This document shows positions 51,471 to 59,738 of a stretch of 64,000 bases of DNA, one piece after another. The DNA lies in assembly GCF_014646915.1 (NCBI RefSeq), contig NZ_BMOE01000003.1, positions 62,001-126,000 on the forward strand, in the 5' to 3' direction. The position numbers and the translations under genes were made by a program. Origin of the DNA: Deinococcus aquiradiocola. Lineage in GTDB: Bacteria > Deinococcota > Deinococci > Deinococcales > Deinococcaceae. Each line of letters opens with the position of its first letter. The stretch's first letter is position 1. The notes beneath the pieces were generated by a model that was given only the letters and a program-made list of their open reading frames with translations, made no database searches and was not told where the DNA came from.

Positions 51471-51896
51471 TCAGCGGTGCGGGATGAGGGCCTGCCAGCG
51501 TCCGTCCCGTTCCGGCGGGCCGTACGCGCCAGGCACGATCTGCACGGGGACGCTCGCGTGCAGCAGCACCTCGCGGGCCACGCTGCCGACCGCGAGGCCC
51601 GCGTCCGGGCGGGCGTGCACGCCCATCACGATCAGGTCCGTGCCCCCGCGGGCCGCGGCGAGCAGGATGGCGCGCGCGGCGTCCGGTTCGGGCGGCACGA
51701 TCAGCACGGTCGGCGGGCGGCGACCGTACACGGTCAGGGCGTGCAGGAGGGCCTCGGCGCGTGCCGGGTCGCCGTCCGTCAGGACGTGCAGCAGCGTCAC
51801 CCGTCCGCCCGCGGCGCGCGCGAGGTCGAAGGCGTGCCGAGCCACCGTCCGGCCGCGGGGGCTGAAGTCCACAGGGACGAGCACATGCTGGTACAT
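51471..51896 (-). CDS. Universal stress protein with an altered ATP motif
   Basis: A 141-residue Usp domain (MYQHVLVPVDFSPRGRTVARHA). The motif region reads MGVHARPDAGLAVGSVARE: the second glycine of the usual G-x2-G is alanine, while the later GS is kept. It may bind ATP weakly or not at all, as in the non-binding Usp class. Its promoter contains the SARP-type direct repeat (51925-51957), and GGAGG precedes the ATG at a longer distance than usual (12 bases). Confidence 0.87.
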   Translation of the reverse strand: MYQHVLVPVDFSPRGRTVARHAFDLARAAGGRVTLLHVLTDGDPARAEALLHALTVYGRRPPTVLIVPPEPDAARAILLAAARGGTDLIVMGVHARPDAGLAVGSVAREVLLHASVPVQIVPGAYGPPERDGRWQALIPHR

Positions 51897-51924
51897 GACG
51901 AGCGGTTGGGACCTCCTGTGCCGG

Positions 51925-51957
51925 AGTGTGCCGCGCGCCCGTTACGTGCCCATTACG
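51925..51957 (-). promoter_or_regulatory. SARP-type direct-repeat promoter of a universal stress gene
   Basis: Minus strand: CGTAATG (51951-51957), 4 bases, CGTAACG (51940-51946), 9 bases, then CACACT (51925-51930). Confidence 0.6.
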
Positions 51958-51977
51958 GCCGGGCGTTCAGGGCCGTG

Positions 51978-53216
51978 CTACCTGGACGGTCCGGGTTCCC
52001 CGATCAGCCCGGCGAGGCGCGCGTGCACCACGGGACGGCGCGGGTCCGTCCGGCCGAGCGCTCCATCCAGCGCCGCGAGGGCTTCCGGGTCGTCGAAGCG
52101 GGACGCGTACCGCCAGATCAGGTCGGTGTCGCCGCTGCCGAGCACCGCTTCTCGCAGGGCGGCCGCGAGATACTCCCGCCAGTACCGCAGGAGGGGAGAC
52201 TCGGAGTTCGGGAGGAGCGGCCCGCCGTAGAGGTCGAGGGCGCGGGCCGTGTGCCCGCTCAGGAGCGCGCCCTCGACCGTCTGCGCGTCGAAGGTCACGC
52301 CCAGCATCAGGCGGTACGGTCTGGACGCGATGAAGCCGCCCAGCAGCGTGCGGAGCGTGCTGATCTCACTCTTGAGGGTGGACGCGCTGATCGGCTGGTC
52401 ACCGTACACGTGCGCGTGCAGCGCGTCCAGGCTCAAACCCGCCGGGTTGAGCGCCAGGACGCCCAGCAGCTCGAACTGTCGCCGCGTCAGGTGCAGGCGC
52501 TCCGTGCCGCGCCGCGCTTCGGGTGTGCCGCACAGCGTGAGGCGCAGCGTGCCGGGCGCCTCGGCGGGACGTTCCGGTGCCGTCAGGAGGCCCTGCTCGA
52601 TCTGCTGCGCGTAGTAACGCGCGCCGGCCAGGCCGAGCGGCGTGGAGTGCTGCCACGTGGTGCTGAAGTCCAGCACGCCGAGCAGTTCACCCGTGCGGGG
52701 GTGCTGGATGGGGGAGGAGTAGCAGACCCAGTCGTGTACGGCCTGCACGTAGTGTTCCGCCGCGAACACCCGCAGCGGGCGGCGGTGCCGCAGGGCCAGC
52801 GCGAGGGCGTTCGTGCCGACGCTGGATTCGTCCCAGTGGCCGCCCGGCACGAAGTTCAGGTTCCCCGCGAGCGTCTGCATGCGCCGACTCCCACCGGTCC
52901 AGGCGAGCCGCCCGCTCGCGTCCGCGATGCCGACCACGAGGTCTCCCTCGGACGCGATGGCCTGCAGGTCGGCCAGCAGGGGCCGCGCCGCGAACTCCAG
53001 CGCGGACTCCTGCCAGGCGTGCCGGGTGTCGCTGCCCGCCTCCAGGGGCGCGCTCACGCGTTCGAGCGGGACGCTGCGGGCGGAGCGTCGCCAGGACGCC
53101 AGCACGTCCGGGCTGGGCGGCGCTTCGGCCGCGTCGCGCGCGCGGGTGCCGGGGCGGTGGTACGCGAGCCACGCGCGCTGCACGCGTTGCCGTTCGCGAG
53201 CCAGGAGTTCGTCCAT
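51978..53216 (-). CDS. GAF-domain regulator fused to a wHTH-BTAD output
   Basis: A 412-residue protein. The N-terminal half looks like the sensory part of AcoR-type activators (SPDVLASWRRSARS, then a GAF domain ending in NFVPGGHWDESSVGTNALALALRHRRPLRVFAAEHYV, about 20-215). Instead of a sigma-54 AAA+ domain it has an OmpR/SARP-like winged helix (about 235-320, LTRRQFELLGVLALNPAGLSLDALHAHVYGD, with TLKSEISTLRTLLGG) and a BTAD-like helical tail (ALDLYGGPLLPNSESP). Start ATG 53216 with GGAGG. Its targets are unknown; the adjacent stress cluster is a natural candidate. Confidence 0.8.
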   Translation of the reverse strand: MDELLARERQRVQRAWLAYHRPGTRARDAAEAPPSPDVLASWRRSARSVPLERVSAPLEAGSDTRHAWQESALEFAARPLLADLQAIASEGDLVVGIADASGRLAWTGGSRRMQTLAGNLNFVPGGHWDESSVGTNALALALRHRRPLRVFAAEHYVQAVHDWVCYSSPIQHPRTGELLGVLDFSTTWQHSTPLGLAGARYYAQQIEQGLLTAPERPAEAPGTLRLTLCGTPEARRGTERLHLTRRQFELLGVLALNPAGLSLDALHAHVYGDQPISASTLKSEISTLRTLLGGFIASRPYRLMLGVTFDAQTVEGALLSGHTARALDLYGGPLLPNSESPLLRYWREYLAAALREAVLGSGDTDLIWRYASRFDDPEALAALDGALGRTDPRRPVVHARLAGLIGEPGPSR

Positions 53217-53406
53217 GCCTTCACCTCCGCGCCCTGGGGCGACCCGATTGCCTGCACCTGCCCTGCCTGTTCACGCGGAGCGTAGCATGCCGCCCTGAGG
53301 GCCGGGTATGCCTGCACCCACACCCCCAGGACGGGTGGAGGCGCGTCGCGCGTGAACGCTCACGGGCCGGGCGACACCTGCCACGCCGCCCCCGCTGCAG
53401 TCACGC

Positions 53407-53412
53407 TAGCCT
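53407..53412 (+). promoter_or_regulatory. -10 box of a leaderless promoter
   Basis: TAGCCT ends 7 bases before ATG 53420; no Shine-Dalgarno sequence is positioned for that ATG. Confidence 0.45.
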
Positions 53413-53419
53413 GCGGGGC

Positions 53420-54025
53420 ATGCAGAGCGAGCGCGTCGCGAACCCGGAACAGGCCGAACTGCTCCTGAATCCCGCCCTCGGCCCGCTGCTGGCGCGGCTG
53501 TGCGGGACGCCCGCCGGTGCCGCCGTGCTCGCGCGCGCGCTGGGGCGGCCCCTGTCGAGCACGCACGCGGTCCTGCAGCGACTCGTGCGGGCGGGTCTCG
53601 TCACGGAGACGCTCAGGCCACGCGCGGGTCGGCCACTGCGCGAGTACGCGATGCCGGACCGCTGGACCGTGCCGTTCGAGGTGACGCCCGCCGCGACCCT
53701 GCGCGACCTGCTGGCGTCCAGCATGACGCCCCGCGTGAACGATCACCTCGACGGTCTCGCGGCCGTCATGACGCGCCTCGACTGCCGCTGGGTGATTCAG
53801 GTGTGGGCGCAAGACGGCCACTGGCAGCACAACATCACACCGAACGTCCAGCCGGGCCCGGCCCTGGAACCGATCCTGGCGCGCGGCGTGGACGTGCGCC
53901 TCAGCGAAACGCGCGCCCGCGAGTTCGCCCGGCGGTTCGTCTCGCTCATCCGGGAAATGGAAGACGCGCAGCAGGAAGGGGAGCCCGTGTGGTCCTTCAC
54001 GGCCCTCCTCACGCCGGAATCCTGA
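53420..54025 (+). CDS. Winged-helix transcriptional regulator
   Basis: A 201-residue protein with an ArsR/MarR-like winged helix at about 20-80 (AAVLARALGRPLSSTHAVLQRLVRAGLVTETLRPRAGRPLREYAM) and an unassigned C-terminal domain (about 90-200) that may be an effector or dimerisation domain. It is followed 114 bases later by an Old Yellow Enzyme gene on the same strand, which it may regulate. The exact family is uncertain. Confidence 0.72.
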   Translation: MQSERVANPEQAELLLNPALGPLLARLCGTPAGAAVLARALGRPLSSTHAVLQRLVRAGLVTETLRPRAGRPLREYAMPDRWTVPFEVTPAATLRDLLASSMTPRVNDHLDGLAAVMTRLDCRWVIQVWAQDGHWQHNITPNVQPGPALEPILARGVDVRLSETRAREFARRFVSLIREMEDAQQEGEPVWSFTALLTPES

Positions 54026-54139
54026 ACGTGCCCGGCGCGCGTCCGGCTGGCCGGACCGCGCGCCGCGTCACAGTTGCCGGACCGCGTGGCGCGGCATGAT
54101 TCGCGGGTCACGCGGCATCCGTGCCGCTCAGGAGGACCC

Positions 54140-55258
54140 ATGAACACCGAAGCACTCTTCACGCCCATCACGCTGCGGAGCGGTCACACCCTCAAGAACC
54201 GCGTCGTGATGGCCCCCATGACCAACTACTCCTCCGAGGAGGACGGCCGCGTCACGGCGTCCGAACTCGCGTACTACGCGCGCCGCAGCGGCGGCGTCGG
54301 CATGGTCGTCACCGCCTGCGCCAACGTGACGGACAACGGCCAGGGCTTCACGCATCAGGTCAGCGCGCACCGCGACGACCTCGTCCCGAGCCTGCGTGAA
54401 CTCGCGGCGCGCATTCAGGCACAGGGCGCGAAGGCCGTCCTGCAGATCTTCCACGCGGGCCGCCTCGCGCCCGCCGAACTCGTAGACGGCGACGTGGTCA
54501 GCGCGAGCGCCGTCGTGTCCGAACGGCCCGGCTCGGCCGAACCGCGCGAACTGACGGACGCCGAAGTGGCCGGCATCGTGACGGCCTTCGCGGACGCGAC
54601 CCGCCGCGCCATCGAGGCGGGCTTCGACGGCGTCGAACTGCACGGCGCGAACGGCTACCTGATCCAGCAGTTCTTCTCGCCGCATAGCAACCGCCGCACG
54701 GACCGCTGGGGCGGCGACGTGCAGGGCCGCATGGCGTTCCCGCTCGCCGTGGTGGACGCCGTGCAGCAGGCCGTGAAGGCGCACGCGACGCGGCCCTTCA
54801 TCGTCGGGTACCGCTTCTCGCCCGAAGAACCCGAAACGCCCGGCATCCGCATGAGCGACACGCTCGAACTGCTGGACGCGCTCGACGCCCGCCAGATGGA
54901 CTACCTGCACGTGTCGCTCGCCGATTACCGCGGCGCGCCCCGCAGCGGCGAGGGCGAAGGCACGCGCCTGGAGATCATCGCGCGTCACCTGCACGGCCGT
55001 ACGCCCCTCATCGGCGTGGGGGCCGTATGGCAGGCGGAGGACGCGCTGGCGGTCCTGGAGGCGGGCGCGGCGATGGTGGCGCTGGGCCGCTCCATCATCG
55101 TGGAGCCCGACTGGGTGCAGAAGGTCGAGTCCGGTCGCGAGGGCACGCTCCGCACGGCGCTCAGCGCGGACGAGCAGGACCTGCTGGTGGTGCCGGACCC
55201 GCTCTGGAAGGCCATCCTGGGCTACGCGGGCTGGTTCCCGGTCGTCGAACGCGCCTGA
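54140..55258 (+). CDS. Old Yellow Enzyme-family NAD(P)H:flavin oxidoreductase
   Basis: A 372-residue FMN-dependent ene-reductase-type enzyme. The barrel starts LFTPITLRSGHTLKNRVVMAPMTNY. Substrate-binding and FMN motifs follow: LQIFHAGRLAP, GVELHGANGYLIQQFFSPHSNRRTDRWGG and the phosphate-binding end VALGRSIIVEPDW. It probably reduces activated C=C bonds of unsaturated carbonyls or electrophiles. ATG 54140 has AGGAGGA ahead. Confidence 0.92.
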   Translation: MNTEALFTPITLRSGHTLKNRVVMAPMTNYSSEEDGRVTASELAYYARRSGGVGMVVTACANVTDNGQGFTHQVSAHRDDLVPSLRELAARIQAQGAKAVLQIFHAGRLAPAELVDGDVVSASAVVSERPGSAEPRELTDAEVAGIVTAFADATRRAIEAGFDGVELHGANGYLIQQFFSPHSNRRTDRWGGDVQGRMAFPLAVVDAVQQAVKAHATRPFIVGYRFSPEEPETPGIRMSDTLELLDALDARQMDYLHVSLADYRGAPRSGEGEGTRLEIIARHLHGRTPLIGVGAVWQAEDALAVLEAGAAMVALGRSIIVEPDWVQKVESGREGTLRTALSADEQDLLVVPDPLWKAILGYAGWFPVVERA

Positions 55259-55263
55259 TCGAG

Positions 55264-55415
55264 CTGAACGCCTAAAGTTCAGCCGGGCGACAAGGGCGCC
55301 AACACGTCCGGTGTTGAGGAGATGGAAGCGGGCAGGCGTCCTGCAGGGCGCTGTCCTGCCCAAGAAGGCATGCCTTCGCTGTTCCCGTCAGCCCTGAAAT
55401 CGGAGCGACACCGGA
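55264..55415. repeat. Dispersed intergenic repeat, copy B
   Basis: About 152 bases: the start CTGAACGCCT, block ACACGTCCGGT and end AATCGGAGCGACACCGGA all match copy A (51354-51460), while the middle differs and is longer. The 5' hairpin is conserved in both copies, with base changes that keep the pairing. Confidence 0.5.
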
Positions 55416-55578
55416 TGGTCCGGGGCCGCCCGCCGGGCGGCTGAACGGCACAACACGAGCAACACCTGACCCGTGAACGGCAGGTGCACGGAGCGGGGGA
55501 GAGGTGAGCGCAAGCTGATCTTGAACCCGCTCCCACGCGTCCATCGGAATCTTCATAGCCCGGCGCGGCCCGCACGCC

Positions 55579-55584
55579 TACCCT
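55579..55584 (+). promoter_or_regulatory. -10 box of a leaderless promoter
   Basis: TACCCT ends 6 bases before ATG 55591. The same hexamer at the same distance serves the small membrane gene at 35408. Confidence 0.5.
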
Positions 55585-55590
55585 GAACGC

Positions 55591-56259
55591 ATGACCTCAA
55601 CTCGCGTTCGCGGCCCGGTCCTCGTCTCCGCCCTGCTGCTCGGCGGCAGCGTCCTGCTCAGCGGGTGCGGGAGCGTCGTGGGCGCCTTCATTCCCCCGCA
55701 GACCATCACGAACCCCGCCGGCCTGACCGGCAAGACCCTCGCCACCAGCAGCACGCTCGTCGTGGAGTCCGTGAAGGGCACCGTGCACTACAGCACCCAG
55801 GACGCCCCGAAATCCAGCTTCGACGACATCAAGTACCCTGACAACATTCCCTTCGGCATCAGACCGCACGGCCTCGCCATCAACAGCGGGCTCGCCAGCG
55901 CTACCGTGACGGGCGCGTGCGTCAAACCCGCCAGCTTCACGCTGACGCTGAAGAAGGTCACCGTGACCCTGAAGGACACGACCAGCACCGCCACCGTGAC
56001 GGCCACGCCCAGCTACACCGTCACCCTCACGAAGACCGGCTCGTCCCTCACGGACGCGACCTACAGCGTGTCGGGCGGCACCCTGAACGTCACGGCGGAC
56101 CGCACGGCCACCGACGCGGCCATCGTGGTCCTCACGTCCGGTGGGGTGAACGACGCGCAGCTCGACGCGGACCTGAGCGCCAGCGACAACGGCCTCGCGG
56201 GCTGCACCATGACCATGAAGCTCGGCGAGACGACCGCCGTCCTCTCCGACTTCTCCTGA
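55591..56259 (+). CDS. Predicted lipoprotein of unknown function
   Basis: A 222-residue protein with a lipoprotein signal (lipobox LLSGC, about residue 26). The rest is rich in Thr, Ser and Val with alternating hydrophobic pattern (for example TLKKVTVTLKDTTSTATVTATPSYTVTLTKTG), so an extended beta-sandwich is likely. Three further cysteines-containing segments are few (GACVKP, LAGCTM) and could form one disulfide. No family is recognised. It is monocistronic and leaderless. Confidence 0.75.
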   Translation: MTSTRVRGPVLVSALLLGGSVLLSGCGSVVGAFIPPQTITNPAGLTGKTLATSSTLVVESVKGTVHYSTQDAPKSSFDDIKYPDNIPFGIRPHGLAINSGLASATVTGACVKPASFTLTLKKVTVTLKDTTSTATVTATPSYTVTLTKTGSSLTDATYSVSGGTLNVTADRTATDAAIVVLTSGGVNDAQLDADLSASDNGLAGCTMTMKLGETTAVLSDFS

Positions 56260-56341
56260 CGGCGCGCCGCACCGCACGCCGAACGAGGAACACGCGCCCA
56301 TGGGTCTATCCTGTCGGCGCGTGTTCCGCGTATGCTGCCCA

Positions 56342-56785
56342 GTGATGACTCCAGCAACCATCAGCGAGAAGATCGTGGTGTACGGCGGTAACCTGTACAC
56401 CACGGACGGCCTGCCGCTCTACCGTTACGTGCCGCTCGCGCCGATGGTGAAGGCCAGGCAGGGCATTCCGTGGGCGTCGCAGTGGGACCCGTACATCCTG
56501 GCCTGGGTGATGAACTACACGCCGCTGCCGGAAACGTCCTCGGACTCGCCTGCGGTCAGGGCAGGCCTGAAGAGCCAGCCGCGCACCGGCGCGAAACGCG
56601 ACTATCTGCAGGCGGTGTTCCGCGGCTGGCCGCTGTACACCTGCGCGTTCGACTCGCCCGGGTTCGCGCTGGCGCCGCAGGGAACCACGCCTGGTCTCTT
56701 CGAACTGGTGAGCGTGGAGGAGCCGTGGGTGCGGCCAGAAGACAGCCCGGTGGACGGCTGGCCGCCCGCCGCGTTCGGTCCCTGA
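56342..56785 (+). CDS. Hypothetical protein rich in Pro, Tyr and Trp
   Basis: Not recognised. About 147 residues from GTG 56342 (or ATG 56345). A TATGCT -10-like box ends at 56336, so a leaderless start at one of these codons is likely. The frame is open upstream to 56300 but has no homology there that I can see. The sequence (VVYGGNLYTTDGLPLYRYV, PWASQWDPYILAWVMNYTPLP) has no signal peptide or membrane segment. It converges on the AfsR-like gene. Confidence 0.6.
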   Translation: MMTPATISEKIVVYGGNLYTTDGLPLYRYVPLAPMVKARQGIPWASQWDPYILAWVMNYTPLPETSSDSPAVRAGLKSQPRTGAKRDYLQAVFRGWPLYTCAFDSPGFALAPQGTTPGLFELVSVEEPWVRPEDSPVDGWPPAAFGP

Positions 56786-56810
56786 CGGCCCGGCCCGGAC
56801 TGCTCGGGCT

Positions 56811-59624
56811 TCAGCGCCGCCGGGACGTCAGGCGCTCCAGGTGCGCTTTCAGGTCGCTCGCCAGCGCCTGAACGTCCGGGAACGGCGGGCTGGGGTCCGG
56901 GACACCTGCAGAGCTCAGCAGGTCGCGGGCACGGACGCGCTGGTCGTGATAGCTGGCAGGATGGTGCAGCAGGGTGCCGAGCGCACCGAGGGCGAGGGTG
57001 GCGTCCGCACGCAGGAGTGGCGCGGCGAGCGCGAGCAGCAGCTCGAAGAATGCGCTGTCCTCGCGCACCTGCCCCCACTGCTCTACGGCCACGAGGGATT
57101 CCGCGTGTGCCTGGGCGGAGCGGCCCTGCAGGTACAGGAGTTGTACGTTCAGCAGGCGTCCCGCCAGGGACATGGACGTCACCTCGGACGCGTGCAGGTC
57201 CGGCAGGAGGTCGCGCAGGCGTGCGGCGGCTTCCGTGAGGTGTCCGAGCTGCAGCAGGGCGCGCACCTCCTGAAGGCGCAGCAGCATCTCTGCGTACGTG
57301 GGCGTCCTGTTCCGTTCACGCGGGAGCAGTGCCCTGCAGCGTTCGGCCACCTCGGCGGGCGACAGCGTGCCGGAGAAGTGGTCCGCACGCAGCCGCTGCT
57401 CGGTGATCTGGGCGTGCAGCCACCCGTCCGCTTCCGGCGGCAGGGTCGCGTCGAGCGTGTCGAGCAGCGCCGTGCACTCGTCGTACCGGCCGAGCTGGAT
57501 CAGCAGGTCCGAGAGGTTCAGCGAGTACATGACGCGACGGGTGTCGTCGCGCAGCACTTCCGCCAGAGCGAGGGCCTGCGCGAGCGATTCGCTGGCCGCC
57601 GCGAGCTGCCCCTGGCGGCGCCGGGTAAGGCTCAGGACGTTGTGCGCCTTCATGCCGGTCACGCTGCCCCTGTACCTGGGGTCCGCCAGCAGGGTGAGTG
57701 AGAGGTGGGCGCTGTCCTCGAAGTTTCCCGTCAGGTGAGCGAGCCAGGCCCGGCCGACCAGCACGCTGCCCGCCGCTTCGGGCTGCGCGCCTGCCAGGGC
57801 CTCCTGCAGCACAAGGAAGGCGTCCTGGCCCGCCGCGAGCTGACCGGTCCGGTCGTACGACGCGAGAAAGGCGTCCACGTGCGCCGAGACGCGCTGACCC
57901 GCCGTGAGCGCGAAGCCGAGCGCGCCGAGCAGGTTGGCGCGCTCCCGCTGCACCTGTTCGGTGTCCGGCGCGTGCCGTTCGAGCAGTGCCAGGTAGTACG
58001 CGGCGTGCTCAGCCTGCACGGGGGCGGGAGCGTGCAGGTACCGGAGCGCCTGCGCAGCCAGGACGGGCGGCACCTCCAGCCGTTCGGGGCCACTCCCGTG
58101 GGCGGGCAGGGGATGGATCAGCGAGTGCCGCTGCAGGCGGTGCAGGAGCTCCGGTGTGACGCCCGCCACCGTCATGGCGGCGTCGGTGTCGAAGCCGTGG
58201 AAGTAGGAAAGGGCCGACAGTGCCTGCCGTTCCTGCGTGTCGAGGAGCGTCCAGGAACGCTCGAACACGGCGCGCAGCTGGTGGCGCTCGCTGCTGCCCG
58301 TCTCGGCGTGCAGGGTGGCGAGGTCCTGCAGGATCAGGGTGTGGATGTGTTCCGGGGAGTGCACGCGCATCCACGTGGCGCTCAGCACGGTCGCGAGTGG
58401 GTGCCCGTCCAGGCGGCGCACGATGGCGGACACGACCGGAGCGGCCCGGTCGTCCAGCTCGAAGTGCGGCACGTGACGGCGCGCCCCGCGAACGAAGAGC
58501 CGCACGGCGGCCGACTGCGCCACGCGTTCCGGCGCGTCGCCCGCGACCGGGACGGCCAGGCCGTCGAGCGCGAGGTGGTGCGCGCCGTCCAGGCGGCGCA
58601 CGCGGGACGTGACCACGACCCGCACGTTCGGACTCGCGCCGAGCAGGGCGTGCACGCCGTCCGCGAGGTCCGGTAGTCCTTCGGCTCCGTCGAGCAGCAG
58701 CAGCAGTGGCCGCTCCCCCCACGCTTTCCCGAGCGCCGTCCAGCCGTTCCCCTGGTCCTGCACCTGCACGCCGAGCGCGACCGCCACCTGTGCGGCCGCC
58801 TGAGACGCTGCGTGCGCGTGTTCCAGCGGCACGCTCAGCACGCGCACCCGGTCGAGGGCCGCCTGTTCGCGCAGCAGTGCGGCCGCCAGGGTGCTCTTGC
58901 CGATCCCGCCCGGCCCGGTGATCTCGACGCTGCGGACCTCGGGGCGGGCCAGGGCGAGCAGCAGTTCGCTCAGTTCCCGGTCGCGGCCGAGCAGTTCCTG
59001 TTCGACGTGCGCGGTGGGCGTGCCGGGCGTCACGACGTTCAGGTCGTGCCGCACCTGCGCTTCGAGCGGGCTGCCGGGCAGCGCGAGCCGCGCGAACCGC
59101 TCCAGTTCCTCCCGTTCCGGCGGGACGGCGTCCGGCAGGGCATACGCCCAGATGGCCCAGCGCTCGGCGTCGCCGGGACTGCCGGACAGTTCGGCGCGGC
59201 GCAGGCCTTCCAGCCGGGCCGCGCCCGCGAGGCGTTCACGTGTTTCCAGGATCCACTCGTCCAGTTCGGGCGACACGTCGCTCAGCTCCACGCCCGCCAG
59301 GAACGCGCCCGGATAGAAGGGGTCACCGGAGGTGGAGATGCCGCCGTGCCGACCGAGCAGGGCGGCCGCGTCGGACGTGACGTGTGCGCTGAGCAGGTCC
59401 GCGCCCGTCACGGCGTCCGGCAGTTCGCGGCGCAGGTGCCCCAGCACCACGCGCAGGTTCACGCTCGGGTCCTGGCTGTTCGGCCAGAACAGTTCCCGCA
59501 GGCGTCTCCTGGGGCTGGGGCCTTCCAGGTGCAGGTACGTGAGGAGCGTCAGGGCTTTCGGCGGGTTCCACGTGACGCCCTGCACCATCAGTGTACCGAG
59601 CGTGACCAGATGGTGAATCGACAC
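56811..59624 (-). CDS. AfsR-like STAND regulator (wHTH-BTAD-NB-ARC-TPR)
   Basis: A 937-residue signal-transducing regulator. Domains in order: winged helix (about 5-95, ALTLLTYLHLEGPSPRRRLRELFWP), BTAD (about 100-195), NB-ARC NTPase with Walker A GPGGIGKST (237-245) and Walker B LLLLLDGAEGL, then a long helical region (about 400-935) with tetratricopeptide-like repeats. STAND proteins switch between ADP and ATP forms on ligand binding. The start is GTG 59624, fixed by a TAGATT box 5 bases ahead (leaderless). Targets unknown. It is the largest of four BTAD-type regulators in this part of the window. Confidence 0.88.
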   Translation of the reverse strand: MSIHHLVTLGTLMVQGVTWNPPKALTLLTYLHLEGPSPRRRLRELFWPNSQDPSVNLRVVLGHLRRELPDAVTGADLLSAHVTSDAAALLGRHGGISTSGDPFYPGAFLAGVELSDVSPELDEWILETRERLAGAARLEGLRRAELSGSPGDAERWAIWAYALPDAVPPEREELERFARLALPGSPLEAQVRHDLNVVTPGTPTAHVEQELLGRDRELSELLLALARPEVRSVEITGPGGIGKSTLAAALLREQAALDRVRVLSVPLEHAHAASQAAAQVAVALGVQVQDQGNGWTALGKAWGERPLLLLLDGAEGLPDLADGVHALLGASPNVRVVVTSRVRRLDGAHHLALDGLAVPVAGDAPERVAQSAAVRLFVRGARRHVPHFELDDRAAPVVSAIVRRLDGHPLATVLSATWMRVHSPEHIHTLILQDLATLHAETGSSERHQLRAVFERSWTLLDTQERQALSALSYFHGFDTDAAMTVAGVTPELLHRLQRHSLIHPLPAHGSGPERLEVPPVLAAQALRYLHAPAPVQAEHAAYYLALLERHAPDTEQVQRERANLLGALGFALTAGQRVSAHVDAFLASYDRTGQLAAGQDAFLVLQEALAGAQPEAAGSVLVGRAWLAHLTGNFEDSAHLSLTLLADPRYRGSVTGMKAHNVLSLTRRRQGQLAAASESLAQALALAEVLRDDTRRVMYSLNLSDLLIQLGRYDECTALLDTLDATLPPEADGWLHAQITEQRLRADHFSGTLSPAEVAERCRALLPRERNRTPTYAEMLLRLQEVRALLQLGHLTEAAARLRDLLPDLHASEVTSMSLAGRLLNVQLLYLQGRSAQAHAESLVAVEQWGQVREDSAFFELLLALAAPLLRADATLALGALGTLLHHPASYHDQRVRARDLLSSAGVPDPSPPFPDVQALASDLKAHLERLTSRRR

Positions 59625-59629
59625 GCTCC

Positions 59630-59635
59630 AATCTA
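59630..59635 (-). promoter_or_regulatory. -10 box of a leaderless promoter (AfsR-like gene)
   Basis: Minus-strand TAGATT ends 5 bases before GTG 59624. Confidence 0.5.
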
Positions 59636-59738
59636 CCCTGCTGCGCGTGAAACGGTCTGTCGTCCCGGCGACGCGGGCGGCGGTTCCGCACGCTGATCGG
59701 CTGGGCGTTCAGTGCGGCGCCTCATCCGGCACCGAGGT

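Larger units (their letters stand above)
55259..55590. other. Gene-free stretch with a hairpin and repeat copy B
   Basis: About 330 bases without a gene. It begins with a 7-bp hairpin GCTGAAC / GTTCAGC (55263-55283) that may end transcription of the preceding gene and is also the first part of repeat copy B. It ends with a leaderless promoter (TACCCT at 55579). The weak minus-strand frames across it are not convincing. Confidence 0.6.
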
